This document shows, one piece after another, positions 9,947 through 17,902 of a DNA stretch of 64,000 bases. The stretch covers positions 806,001 through 870,000 of the forward strand of contig CAWGFO010000001.1 of NCBI GenBank assembly GCA_963821925.1, read 5' to 3'. Each line of letters starts with the position of its first letter. Within the stretch, counting starts at the first letter, position 1. The stretch is from JAOUEA01 sp963821925. Its GTDB lineage: Bacteria; Actinomycetota; UBA4738; HRBIN12. The notes beneath the pieces were generated by a model, which ran no database searches, was not told where the DNA came from, and was given only the letters and a program-made list of their open reading frames with translations. The position numbers were made by a program, and so were the translations under genes.

Positions 9947-10528
9947 TTATGGACTAGTGGTCCGAGACGCCTCGCCGCTCGCCGCGAGCAGCCAATCCAC
10001 GAGGTAGTCGGCGAACGAGGTCCGCACCAGGAGCCCGGTGGTGTCCGCGCGCTCGTGCAGGATCACCTGCGCCTTCGCGAGCAGCGTCTGGGCGCACATC
10101 CCGGCGGTCCATGCGAGCGGATGCAGATCGATCGGGCAGCCCTTCGAGAGCAGCTCCGCGCGGCCCGGTCCGCCGAGCTCGATCGCCACGCGGTTCGCGC
10201 TGAGATCGACGATCGATCGATGGACGTCCGTGAGCGCGGTATCGAGCTCCGCGGCGATCTCGGCGCCCGCGTAGGGCGGCCCGAGGATCAGCCACTCGTC
10301 GGGACCCAGCCAGAGCGCCGCGCGTGGGCCGTCTTCCCAGGCCGTGTTCGGTTCGAGCGGCAGCGGGAACGGGACCCGGTCGGCGAGCGCCGGATCCAGC
10401 CGGAGCGAGACCTGCGCGAGGAACGGCACGGGTTCGGCCGTGACCTCGCCGACGGTCGCGGCGGCGATACGAGCCAGATCGCCGACGCGGGCGCTCAGCG
10501 GGTCGCGCGCGAGCGGGTCAGCCGTCAC
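9947..10528 (-). CDS. soxG: sarcosine oxidase gamma subunit (copy 2)
   Basis: A 193-residue gamma subunit of canonical length with the signature WLGPDEWLILGP, a DLSANRVAIELGG stretch, LSKGCPIDLHP and a C-terminal RTSFADYLVDWL. The start is ATG at 10528 on the minus strand and overlaps the end of soxA copy 2 by 11 bp. It is the last gene of the second sox operon, which runs toward and stops 4 bp from the first. Role is structural, in the alpha-beta-gamma-delta heterotetramer. Confidence 0.9.
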   Translation of the reverse strand: MTADPLARDPLSARVGDLARIAAATVGEVTAEPVPFLAQVSLRLDPALADRVPFPLPLEPNTAWEDGPRAALWLGPDEWLILGPPYAGAEIAAELDTALTDVHRSIVDLSANRVAIELGGPGRAELLSKGCPIDLHPLAWTAGMCAQTLLAKAQVILHERADTTGLLVRTSFADYLVDWLLAASGEASRTTSP

Positions 10529-13220
10529 GGCGCGCCCCCTCCGGGTCGTAGAAGATCGGGGCCGTGACCTCGGCCTCGATCGGTCCGTCGGTGGTGGCCG
10601 CGACGATCGTCGACCCGATCAGGGCCCGCCCGCCCTTCACCATCGCGAGCGCGAACGTCCGCTCGAGGATCGGGCTGCGGTAGCTCGACGTGACGAACCC
10701 GAGCATCGGCACGGGCGGGCGTCGCCGCGGCGTCAGGCAGAGCGACGAGCTGCGCGCCCTCGGGGATCCAGCGGCTCGCGATCGGTCGGCAGCAGCCCGA
10801 CGAGCTGCTTCCGGTCGGCGCGGGCCGTGTCGGGCCGGCGGAGCGAGCGCTTCCCGATGAAGTCGGAGTCGTCCTTCCGCACGATCCACGACATCCCGAG
10901 GTCGTGCGGCGTGACCGTGCCGTCGGTGTCCTGGCCGACGATCACGTAGCCCTTCTCGGCGCGCAGCACGTGCATCGCCTCGGTCCCGTACGGCGTGAGC
11001 CCGAACGGCGCGCCGGCGGCCACCACGGCCCACCACATCGCGAGCCCGCGATGCCCCGGGACGTTGATCTCGTACCCGAGCTCGCCGCTGAAGCTCACCC
11101 GGGCGACCCGCGCGGCCATCCCGGCGATCTCGCCGTCGCGCCAGGTCATGAACGGGAAGGCGGCCGCATCGAGATCGATGTCGGTGCCGAGCGCCGCGAG
11201 CACGGCGCGTGCCTGGGGGCCGTTCACGGCGATCGTCGCCCACTGCTCGGTCACGCTCGTCGCGTAGACCCGAAGGTCGGGCCATTCGGTCTGCAGCCAC
11301 TCCTCGACGTGGTCCATCACCTTCGCGGCGCCGCCGGTCGTGGTCGTGATCAGATACCGGTCCTCGGCCAGGCGCATCGCCACGCCGTCGTCGAAGACCA
11401 TCCCGTCGAGTCCGAGCATGAGCCCGTACCGGATCGAGCCGACCGCCAGGGTCGACATCCGGTTCGAGTAGAGCCGGTCGAGGAAGGTCGCGACGTCGGG
11501 TCCGGTCAGCTCGATCTTGCCGAGCGTCGAGGCGTCCATCACGCCCACGGCCTGTCGCACCGCGAGGCATTCGCGCGCGACGGCCGCGTGCAGGTCCTCC
11601 GACGCGCTCGGCCGGGAAGTACCACGGGCGCTTCCACTGGCCGACGTTCTCGAAGACCGCGCCGTGCTCGACGTGCCACGCGTGGATCGGGGTCGTGCGG
11701 ATCGGGTCGAGCAGCCGGGGGCCTCGGTCGCGGCCCGCGAGCACCGAGTACGGCACGGGCGTGTACGGCGGCCGGGCGTTCGTCGGACCCTGTGCGCCCG
11801 GGCCGGCCCCCCATGCCTGGTTCACGATCGCGGCCGTCAGGACGCCGCTCGTGCGCCCCTGGTCGATCGCGGTGCCGATGTAGGTCTGGCGCTTCACGTG
11901 CTCGGTCGAGCGGAGGTCGCGTGCGACCGCGTCGAGCACGTCGGCGACGGTCGAGTCCCGCTGCAGGTCGACGAAGTGCCGCGACAGATCCTCGGCCGGC
12001 GTGAACCAGAACGGCGTGACGGTCGGGAGTCCCTCGCCCGCCGCCGCGCCCACGATCTCGAGCCAGCGCGGTCCGGTGCCGTCGGGGAGGAAGCATGCGT
12101 GCGCCTCGTCGTACCGCAGGCCGCCGTTGATCCCGCGCCACAGCTGGACGGCCGGGTTCCACCCGCCGGCCACGAGCAGCAGGTCGGTCTCGAAGGTCTC
12201 CGCGGCGCCTCCGGGGCCGGTCGCGTGCACCGAGGAGATCCGTGGGTCGCCGTCCGTGCCGGTGACGGCCCAGCCGTTGCGGACGTCGATCCCCCGCGCG
12301 CGGGCCCGGTCGCTCGCCGGGCCGCCCTCGCCGACGTCGAGGATCGCGCCGATCTCGAGACCGAGATCGGCGAGCGCGAGGGCCGCGTCGTGCCCGGAGT
12401 GGTTCGTCGTGAACACCACCGCGCGGGTCCCGGGCAGTACGCCGAACCGGTCGGCGTAGAGCCGCGCCGACGACGCGAGCATCGTGCCGGGCCGGTCGTC
12501 GTCGGCGAACGCGATCGGCCGCTCGTGCGCGCCCGCGGCCACGACCACGCGCCCGGCGCGCACGTGCCAGACGCGGGCGACCGGCATCGATCGCTCGTAC
12601 ACGACCACGTACCCGTCGTCGTAGATCCCGAGCGCGGTCGCCTCGGTGAGGACGCGCGCCTCCGGTGCCTCGGCCAGCTCGGCCGTCGTCGCCTCGATCC
12701 AGGCGGGGGCCGGTTCGCCGTCTACGAGGTCGGAGGCGCTCGCCGTGCCGCCGATCCAGTGGCGCTCGTCGACCAGGAGCACGCGGTCGCCCGCTCGCGC
12801 GGCCTCGACGGCCGCGCGGAGCCCCGCGATCCCCGCCCCGATCACGATCGTCTCGACGTGCAGGTGGCGATGGTCGGCCGCGGGCGCCCCGGCGTCGTCC
12901 GCGGGCAGGCGCCCCACGCCCGGTCGCCCCTCGGCCACGAGGCCGTCGACGAGCCGCACCGCCGTGGCCGGGACGATCGGCTCGAACCGCGGCGCGGTCA
13001 CCTCGACGAACGCGCACGGCTCCTCGACCCCGGCCGAGAACACCCCACGCGGCCGGCCCAGGATCGGGGAAGCGCACACCACGTCGACGCCGTTCGCGAG
13101 CAGGGCGCTCGCGAGTGTGTCCCCCTCGAACCCCTCGAACGCGTGGCCTTCGAACGTGAACGCGACCGGGCGCGCGCGGTCGATCCCGCGGCCACCGGCG
13201 TCGAGCCGGCGCGCGGTCAT
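10518..13220 (-). CDS. soxA: sarcosine oxidase alpha subunit (copy 2), with three frame disruptions
   Basis: A canonical-type alpha subunit of about 900 residues. It has a ferredoxin-like N-terminal domain without cluster cysteines, an FAD domain (ETIVIGAGIAGLRAAVEA), a BFD-like region reading EHVKRQTYIG without cysteines, and GcvT domains. The reading frame is broken three times. Near 11600-11606 the frame leaves after WYFPAE and resumes as SEDLHAAVARE. Near 10766-10771 it is lost before PEGAQLV. Near 10713-10719 it returns before PPVPMLGFVTSSY. Each break is net +1 and together they make the span divisible by 3. Codon use and conservation are intact on both sides, so sequence error is likelier than decay. 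Start ATG 13220 overlaps the soxD stop. As written, the product would be truncated in the GcvT region. Confidence 0.85.
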   Translation of the reverse strand: MTARRLDAGGRGIDRARPVAFTFEGHAFEGFEGDTLASALLANGVDVVCASPILGRPRGVFSAGVEEPCAFVEVTAPRFEPIVPATAVRLVDGLVAEGRPGVGRLPADDAGAPAADHRHLHVETIVIGAGIAGLRAAVEAARAGDRVLLVDERHWIGGTASASDLVDGEPAPAWIEATTAELAEAPEARVLTEATALGIYDDGYVVVYERSMPVARVWHVRAGRVVVAAGAHERPIAFADDDRPGTMLASSARLYADRFGVLPGTRAVVFTTNHSGHDAALALADLGLEIGAILDVGEGGPASDRARARGIDVRNGWAVTGTDGDPRISSVHATGPGGAAETFETDLLLVAGGWNPAVQLWRGINGGLRYDEAHACFLPDGTGPRWLEIVGAAAGEGLPTVTPFWFTPAEDLSRHFVDLQRDSTVADVLDAVARDLRSTEHVKRQTYIGTAIDQGRTSGVLTAAIVNQAWGAGPGAQGPTNARPPYTPVPYSVLAGRDRGPRLLDPIRTTPIHAWHVEHGAVFENVGQWKRPWYFPAERVGGPARGRRARMPRGATGRGRDGRLDARQDRADRTRRRDLPRPALLEPDVDPGGRLDPVRAHARTRRDGLRRRRGDAPGRGPVSDHDHDRRRREGDGPRRGVAADRMARPSGLRDERDRAVGDDRRERPPGTRRARGARHRHRSRCGRLPVHDLARRRDRRDGRAGRPGELQRRARVRDQRPGASRARDVVGRGGRRRAVRAHAVRDRGDARAARREGLRDRRPGHRRHGHAARPRDVVDRAEGRLRLHREALAPPARHGPRRPEAARRAAADRSRAAGSPRARSSSLCLTPRRRPPVPMLGFVTSSYRSPILERTFALAMVKGGRALIGSTIVAATTDGPIEAEVTAPIFYDPEGARRDG

Positions 13221-13489
13221 ACGGGCGGCTCCTCGCCGATCCGGTACGTCCCGCGGATCTCGTGCGTGACGGTCGAGCGCACCGCGTTGAACCACCGCCG
13301 GCAGCCGGCCGCGTGCATCCAGCGCTCCGACCATTCGCCCTTCGGGTTGTCGCGCATGAAGAGGTAGTCGGCCCACTCGGCGTCGCTCATCGCGTCGGGG
13401 TCGGCCGGGTAGCCGACGTGCGCCTGCCCGCCGTACCGGAACTCGATCTCGTCGCGCGGCCCGCACCACGGGCAGGGGATCAGCAGCAC
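13217..13489 (-). CDS. soxD: sarcosine oxidase delta subunit (copy 2)
   Basis: A 90-residue delta subunit with the zinc ligands C6-x2-C9 (IPCPWCGPRDE) and H59-x3-C63 (WMHAAGCRRW), the spacing I recall for the structurally characterised family member. It contains the usual YLFMRDNPKG loop that copy 1 lacks. ATGA overlap with soxA copy 2 downstream, and 4 bp from the YjbR-like gene upstream. Together with soxB, soxA and soxG on this strand it makes a full set for a second heterotetrameric sarcosine oxidase. Confidence 0.92.
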   Translation of the reverse strand: MLLIPCPWCGPRDEIEFRYGGQAHVGYPADPDAMSDAEWADYLFMRDNPKGEWSERWMHAAGCRRWFNAVRSTVTHEIRGTYRIGEEPPV

Positions 13490-13493
13490 GGGC

Positions 13494-13841
13494 TCACGCC
13501 CTCTCCTCGTCGAACGCGCGGACCGCGCGCTTGGTCGCGGTCATGCGCCATGCCTCGACCACCAGCTCGCGCACCTCGTCGCCGTCGGCCTTCGAGAGCA
13601 CCGCGCCCACCCAGCCGCTCGGGCCCACGTACGGCGGCACGAACCAGGCGTCGGGATCCATCGAGACCAGCGCTCGCTGCTCGTCGTGCACCGACTTGAT
13701 CCAGATGTGCCGCTCGTGCTCGCTGAACATCGCGAAGATCTTCCCCCGTACACGGAACGTGGCCGTCTCCCAGGTCTCGCGCTCCTCGGCGCCCGGGAGC
13801 CCAAGGGCGAACGTCCGGACGGTGGCGGCGCGGATCCCCAT
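13494..13841 (-). CDS. MmcQ/YjbR-like protein inside the sox operon
   Basis: A 115-residue protein of the MmcQ/YjbR family (CyaY-like double-wing fold). Family features are the early LGLPGAEERETWETATFRV segment, the central GKIFAMF strand, DPDAWFVPPYVGPSGWV and a final MTATKRAVRAFDEERA. Function of the family is unsettled. It lies 12 bp after soxB and 4 bp before soxD, so it is almost certainly co-transcribed with the oxidase. That might indicate an accessory or moonlighting role, or simple hitch-hiking. No enzyme activity is assigned. Confidence 0.8.
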   Translation of the reverse strand: MGIRAATVRTFALGLPGAEERETWETATFRVRGKIFAMFSEHERHIWIKSVHDEQRALVSMDPDAWFVPPYVGPSGWVGAVLSKADGDEVRELVVEAWRMTATKRAVRAFDEERA

Positions 13842-13853
13842 GTGCCACCGCCA

Positions 13854-15062
13854 TCAATGCGCGACCGCCGCCGCGCCGTGCTCGTCGATCAGCGCGCCGG
13901 TCGTGAACCGTTCGAGCGCGTACGGCTCGGCGAGCGCGCTCGCCTCGCCGGCCGCGAGCGTCTCCGCGTACACCCAGCCCGATCCGGGCGTCGCCTTGAA
14001 CCCGCCGGTGCCCCAGCCGCAGTTCAGGAAGAGCCCGGGGATCGGCGTCGGCCCGATGATCGGCGAGGCGTCGGGGCACACGTCCACGATCCCGCCCCAG
14101 GTCCGCAGGACCGAGGCGTGCGCGAACATCGGGAACAGCTCGAGCGCGGCGGCCATCTGGTGCTCGATCACGTGGAAGGACCCGCGCTGCGCGTAGGAGT
14201 TGTACGCGTCGATCCCGGCGCCCATCACGAGCTCGCCCTTGTCGGCCTGACTCACGTAGACGTGGACGGCGTTCGACATCACGACGGTGTCCAGCACGGG
14301 TTGGTAGAGCGCCGAGACGAGCGCCTGCAACGGGTGCGACTGCAGAGGCAGCCGCAGGTCGACCATCGACGCCAGGACGCTCGTGTGGCCCGCGGCGGCG
14401 AGCGCGACGGTGTTCGCACGAATCGCACCGCGGCTCGTCTCGACGCCGGTCACTCGGCCGTCCGGCCCGCGCAGGAAGCCGGTCACCTCCGCGTGCTCCA
14501 CGATGTCGACGCCCAGCTCGCTCGCGCGGGTCGCGTAGCCCCACGCGATCTTGTCGTGGCGCGCGACCGCCCCCCGTCGCTGCAAGGTCCCGCCGAGGAC
14601 CGGGTACCGCACGTCGGGCGAGACGTTCACGATCGGGACGAACGCCGCGACCTGCGAGGCGTCGAGCCACTCGGCGTCGACCGCGTTCAGGCGGTTCGCC
14701 TCGACGCGTCGCATCGACGACCGGACGTCGCCCAGGTCGTGCGCCAGGTTCAGCACGCCGCGCTGCGAGAACTGCATGTCGAACGAGAGCGCCTCCTCGA
14801 GCCCTTCCCAGAGCTTCAGGGAGTGCTCGTAGATCGCGGCGGACTCGTCCCACAGGTAGTTCGAGCGGATGATCGTGGTGTTGCGTGCGGTGTTGCCGCC
14901 GCCGAGCCAGCCCTTCTCCACGACGCAGACGTCGGTGATCCCGTGGTTCGCGGCCAGGTAGTAAGCCGTGGCGAGACCGTGCCCGCCGCCGCCCACGACG
15001 ATCACGTCGTAGGCCGGCTTGGGCTCGGCGGCGCGCCAGTATCGCGATCGGTCCTCGGTCAT
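13854..15062 (-). CDS. soxB: sarcosine oxidase beta subunit (copy 2)
   Basis: A 402-residue catalytic subunit closely matching canonical SoxB: YDVIVVGGGGHGLATAYYL for FAD, GGGNTARNTTIIRSNYL after it, the covalent-FMN motif VARHDKIAWGYA with His169, and a C-terminal GWGTGGFKATPGSGWVYAE. Start is placed at ATG 15062 (MTEDRSRYWRAAEPKP). The frame is open further to about 15122 but that part overlaps the promoter region and has no homology. It is the first gene of the minus-strand sox operon and is transcribed divergently from the IclR gene, which is the obvious candidate regulator. Confidence 0.9.
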   Translation of the reverse strand: MTEDRSRYWRAAEPKPAYDVIVVGGGGHGLATAYYLAANHGITDVCVVEKGWLGGGNTARNTTIIRSNYLWDESAAIYEHSLKLWEGLEEALSFDMQFSQRGVLNLAHDLGDVRSSMRRVEANRLNAVDAEWLDASQVAAFVPIVNVSPDVRYPVLGGTLQRRGAVARHDKIAWGYATRASELGVDIVEHAEVTGFLRGPDGRVTGVETSRGAIRANTVALAAAGHTSVLASMVDLRLPLQSHPLQALVSALYQPVLDTVVMSNAVHVYVSQADKGELVMGAGIDAYNSYAQRGSFHVIEHQMAAALELFPMFAHASVLRTWGGIVDVCPDASPIIGPTPIPGLFLNCGWGTGGFKATPGSGWVYAETLAAGEASALAEPYALERFTTGALIDEHGAAAVAH

Positions 15063-15124
15063 CGTCAGGTCGGCCCGCGGTCGGCGCGCGAGCCCCGGAC
15101 AGCCTCCGCGACCCGGCCTCACGG

Positions 15125-15201
15125 GTCAACGCAGCCGGTGCGGCCTCCGCAACCCAGGCGCTCCCACCGCGTTGACAGGCCCCGCGGGACCGGCGTAGCG
15201 T
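15125..15201. promoter_or_regulatory. divergent soxB2/iclR control region with operator-like palindromes
   Basis: The 170-bp gap contains GTCAACGC (15125-15132) and its inverse GCGTTGAC (15169-15176). Each arm supplies an outward TTGAC -35 core. For iclR, TTGACA at 15172-15177 is followed 18 bp later by TAGCGT at 15196-15201. On the minus strand TTGACC at 15128-15123 could serve soxB, though its -10 is weak. Between them is a perfect 13-bp inverted repeat TGCGGCCTCCGCA (15139-15151), near the centre of the pair and of the size bound by IclR-family dimers. Binding by the adjacent IclR protein is inferred. Confidence 0.5.
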
Positions 15202-15232
15202 CCGCCAGGTCGCGGCGGCGAAGGACGGTTGC

Positions 15233-16024
15233 GTGGGGCGAGACACAGACGGCGGGAACCTTCAGTCGGTCAACCGCGCCCTCCGCGCGCTCGAGCTGAT
15301 CGCCGAGGCCGGACAGCTCGGCGTCACCGAGCTCGGCCGCCGGCTCGGCGTGCACAAGGCCACGGCCTCTCGGCTCGTCGCGACGCTCGCCGAGCGCGGC
15401 ATGGTCGAACGTGACCCGATCACCGAGAAGTTCCGGCTCGGGTTCGGGTTGATCCGGCTCGCGGGCGCTGCGATGGCGAGCATGGACCTCGTGCGGATCG
15501 CCCGTCCGATGCTCGAGGACCTCGCCGACCGCACGCGCGAGACCGTGAACCTCGGCGTGCTCTCGGGCGACGCCGTCGTCTACATCGACCAGGTGACCGG
15601 CACGCGGTCGATCGTGGCCGTGAGCTGGGTGGGGCGCCGGACGCCGCTGCACTGCACCTCGAACGGGAAGGTCCTGCTCGCGAACGTGGGCGAGGCCGAA
15701 CGTGCCCGGCTGCTCGTGGGACCACTCACCCGTGAGACGCGCTCGACCGTCACCGACCCCGCGACGCTCGATCGGCAGCTGGAGGAGATCCGACGCCGCG
15801 GCTACGCCACCACGATGGAGGAGCTCGAGGAGGGCCTGAACGCGGTCGCCGCGCCGATCCGCCGGGCCGACGGCGAGGTGGTCGCCGCGCTCAGCGTGAG
15901 CGGGCCGGCGTTCCGGATGCGACCCGTCGACCTGCCGCGCGTGGGCCGGCTCACGATGGAGGCCGCCGGCGCGATCTCACGCCGGCTCGGGTACGTGGAG
16001 CGGCGGCGACCGGCCGCGGGATGA
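15233..16024 (+). CDS. IclR-family transcriptional regulator
   Basis: A 263-residue regulator with an N-terminal winged helix-turn-helix (SVNRALRALELIAEAGQL, then VTELGRRLGVHKATASR) and a C-terminal IclR effector domain (LGVLSGDAVVYIDQV, TPLHCTSNGKVLLA, VAAPIRRADGEVVAALSVSG). GTG start at 15233 gives the usual short lead before the HTH and follows a 31-nt leader. It is divergent from the second sox operon. The ligand is unknown, and sarcosine, dimethylglycine or betaine would fit the context. Confidence 0.9.
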   Translation: MGRDTDGGNLQSVNRALRALELIAEAGQLGVTELGRRLGVHKATASRLVATLAERGMVERDPITEKFRLGFGLIRLAGAAMASMDLVRIARPMLEDLADRTRETVNLGVLSGDAVVYIDQVTGTRSIVAVSWVGRRTPLHCTSNGKVLLANVGEAERARLLVGPLTRETRSTVTDPATLDRQLEEIRRRGYATTMEELEEGLNAVAAPIRRADGEVVAALSVSGPAFRMRPVDLPRVGRLTMEAAGAISRRLGYVERRRPAAG

Positions 16025-16079
16025 ACGGACGTGGGACGCCCCCGCGTCCCGATGACGGAGCGCGAGCGGAGGGACGGAC

Positions 16080-17120
16080 GTGACGATCGAGTGGGACGCG
16101 AATCGGACGGCGGTGCCGACGCTGCTCGACGCGATCGGACGAACCCCGCTCGTACGTCTGCAGCGCGTGACGCCCGACGGCGTCGAGATCCTCGCGAAGG
16201 TCGAGTGGTACGGCCCCACCGGGTCCGTGAAGGACCGGATCTACGCCCACATGCTCGCGCGCGCCGAGGAGCGTGGCGACCTCCGCTCGGGGATGACGAT
16301 CATCGAGTGCACGACCGGGAACGCCGGCATCGCGTGCTCGGCCGCAGCGGCGATCAAGGGCTACCCGTGCGTGATCGTGATGCCCGAGGGCATGAGCCCC
16401 GAGCGCAAGACGATGATCGCGGCGTACGGCGCGGAACTGGTGCTCACGCCCGGCGCCGGCACCGACATCGATCTCGCGCTCGACAAGATGCGGGAGATCC
16501 GCGCGCGCGACCCGGAGCGCTACTTCTTCCCGGGGGAGTTCGAGAACCCGGACAACCCCGAGGCCCAGCTCGCGTCCGGCGAGGAGATCTGGGAGCAGGC
16601 CGGCGGGCGGATCGACGCCGTCGTGGGTGCTCAGGGCACGGGCGGGTGGATCAGCGGCGTGACCCGGGCGTTGAAGGCGCACGATCCGTCGGTCAAGGCG
16701 TTCGCGGTCGAGCCGAGCGAGTGCCCGCTGATCACCGCGCAGACCTGGGGCACGCACGGGGTCCCGGGGATCGGCGACGGGATCATCCCGCCGAACCTCG
16801 ATCTGGCCTTGATGGACGGGATCGTGACGGCCTCCACCGCGGAAGCCCTCGGGACGGCGCGACGGCTCGCCGCGGAGGAGGGCATGCTCTGCGGTCCGTC
16901 CTCGGGCATCAACGTCGCGTCCGTGCACAAGATCGCGGCGGCGCACCCCGAGCTCCGGCGGATCGTCACGGTGATCTGCGACACGGGGCAGCGGTACCTG
17001 TCGGGTGAGCTGTTCGGGGAGCGGCCCGACGTCGAGGAGCCCGATCGCGACCACAGGATCGACGAGCACACCCTGACCCAGCTGGCGCTGCACCGGGACC
17101 GCCTCGAGTTCATCGTCTGA
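16080..17120 (+). CDS. cysteine synthase / cystathionine beta-synthase-like PLP enzyme
   Basis: A 346-residue fold-type II PLP enzyme. The Schiff-base lysine lies in GPTGSVKDRIYAHML near residue 50, and the Asn/Thr cofactor loop is ECTTGNAGIACSAAAA. The phosphate loop is GAQGTGGWISG and the C-terminal GPSSGINVAS supports the O-acetylserine sulfhydrylase / cystathionine synthase group. It starts at GTG 16080 behind GGAGGGAC and is 5 bp from the HicB-DinB gene, so the two may be co-transcribed. The exact substrate cannot be fixed: no serine acetyltransferase or cystathionine lyase is nearby. Confidence 0.8.
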   Translation: MTIEWDANRTAVPTLLDAIGRTPLVRLQRVTPDGVEILAKVEWYGPTGSVKDRIYAHMLARAEERGDLRSGMTIIECTTGNAGIACSAAAAIKGYPCVIVMPEGMSPERKTMIAAYGAELVLTPGAGTDIDLALDKMREIRARDPERYFFPGEFENPDNPEAQLASGEEIWEQAGGRIDAVVGAQGTGGWISGVTRALKAHDPSVKAFAVEPSECPLITAQTWGTHGVPGIGDGIIPPNLDLALMDGIVTASTAEALGTARRLAAEEGMLCGPSSGINVASVHKIAAAHPELRRIVTVICDTGQRYLSGELFGERPDVEEPDRDHRIDEHTLTQLALHRDRLEFIV

Positions 17121-17125
17121 GTCCG

Positions 17126-17839
17126 ATGGCGCGCCCGACGACGTACCGCCTGTACCTGGACCACGGTCCCAAGCGCAAGACCACGATGGTCCACGTGATC
17201 GACCTGATGGGCTGCATCGCGAATGCGGGGACGACGGAGGAGGCGCTCGGGCAGACCCCCGACGCGATCCGGCGCTTCGCGCGGTTCCTCGCCGCGCGGG
17301 GCGAGAAGATCGACCCGGATGCACCGTTCGACACGATGATCGCCGAGGAAGTCACCGAAGGCGTGTGGCTGGGCCAGGGGGTCGTCGTCTTCGGGCCCGA
17401 CCGCGAGCCGGTCTCGCGGAAGGACCTGGAACGGCTCGTCGAGCGGCACGGGTGGATCCGCGGCGCGACGCTCGACCTCGTCGGCGACCTGAACTCGAAG
17501 GAGCTCGCCGCGAAGCCCGCGAAGGGACGGCCGATCGAAACGATCCTCCACCACGTGTACGGCGCCGACGGCGGGTACCTGTCGAGCGCCCTGGCATCGA
17601 ACCGTGCGTACAACAGGCTCGGGCGCGAGGCCGAGGCCGGCGAGGTCGATGTCCGCGAGGCGCTGGCGGAGGGGGCTCGCCTGTTCGCCGAGGATCTGCG
17701 GGCCGCGACGCCCGCCCATTTGAAGGCCGTGATCCCGCGAGGGCAGTCGATCGGTTCGGTGAACCGCACGCTCCGCCGTGCGCTCGAGCACGGCTGGGAG
17801 CACCTCCGCGAGCTCGAACGCCGGCTCGGCGTCGATTGA
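17126..17839 (+). CDS. HicB-like domain fused to a DinB-like domain
   Basis: A 237-residue protein. Residues about 1-70 resemble the HicB/UPF0150 antitoxin fold (YRLYLDHGPKRKTTMVHV, then LMGCIANAGTTEEALGQ). Residues about 130-235 form a DinB-like four-helix bundle with candidate metal-site histidines at ILHHVYGADGGYLS and the C-terminal ALEHGWEHLREL. No HicA toxin gene is adjacent. It follows the PLP enzyme by 5 bp. DinB-fold enzymes are metal-dependent, often thiol-transferases, but no activity can be assigned here. Confidence 0.65.
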   Translation: MARPTTYRLYLDHGPKRKTTMVHVIDLMGCIANAGTTEEALGQTPDAIRRFARFLAARGEKIDPDAPFDTMIAEEVTEGVWLGQGVVVFGPDREPVSRKDLERLVERHGWIRGATLDLVGDLNSKELAAKPAKGRPIETILHHVYGADGGYLSSALASNRAYNRLGREAEAGEVDVREALAEGARLFAEDLRAATPAHLKAVIPRGQSIGSVNRTLRRALEHGWEHLRELERRLGVD

Positions 17840-17866
17840 ATCCCCGTTCAAGTCGCGCGGTATGCT
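17836..17866 (+). promoter_or_regulatory. candidate promoter for the acyl-CoA dehydrogenase gene
   Basis: TTGAAT at 17836-17841 and TATGCT at 17861-17866 (19-bp spacer) lie upstream of the ATG at 17903. The predicted leader of about 30 nt includes GAGGAG as a ribosome binding site. Confidence 0.35.
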
Positions 17867-17902
17867 CCGCGCGACGCCGTCCGTGCGAGGAGTGACCGAG
17901 CG

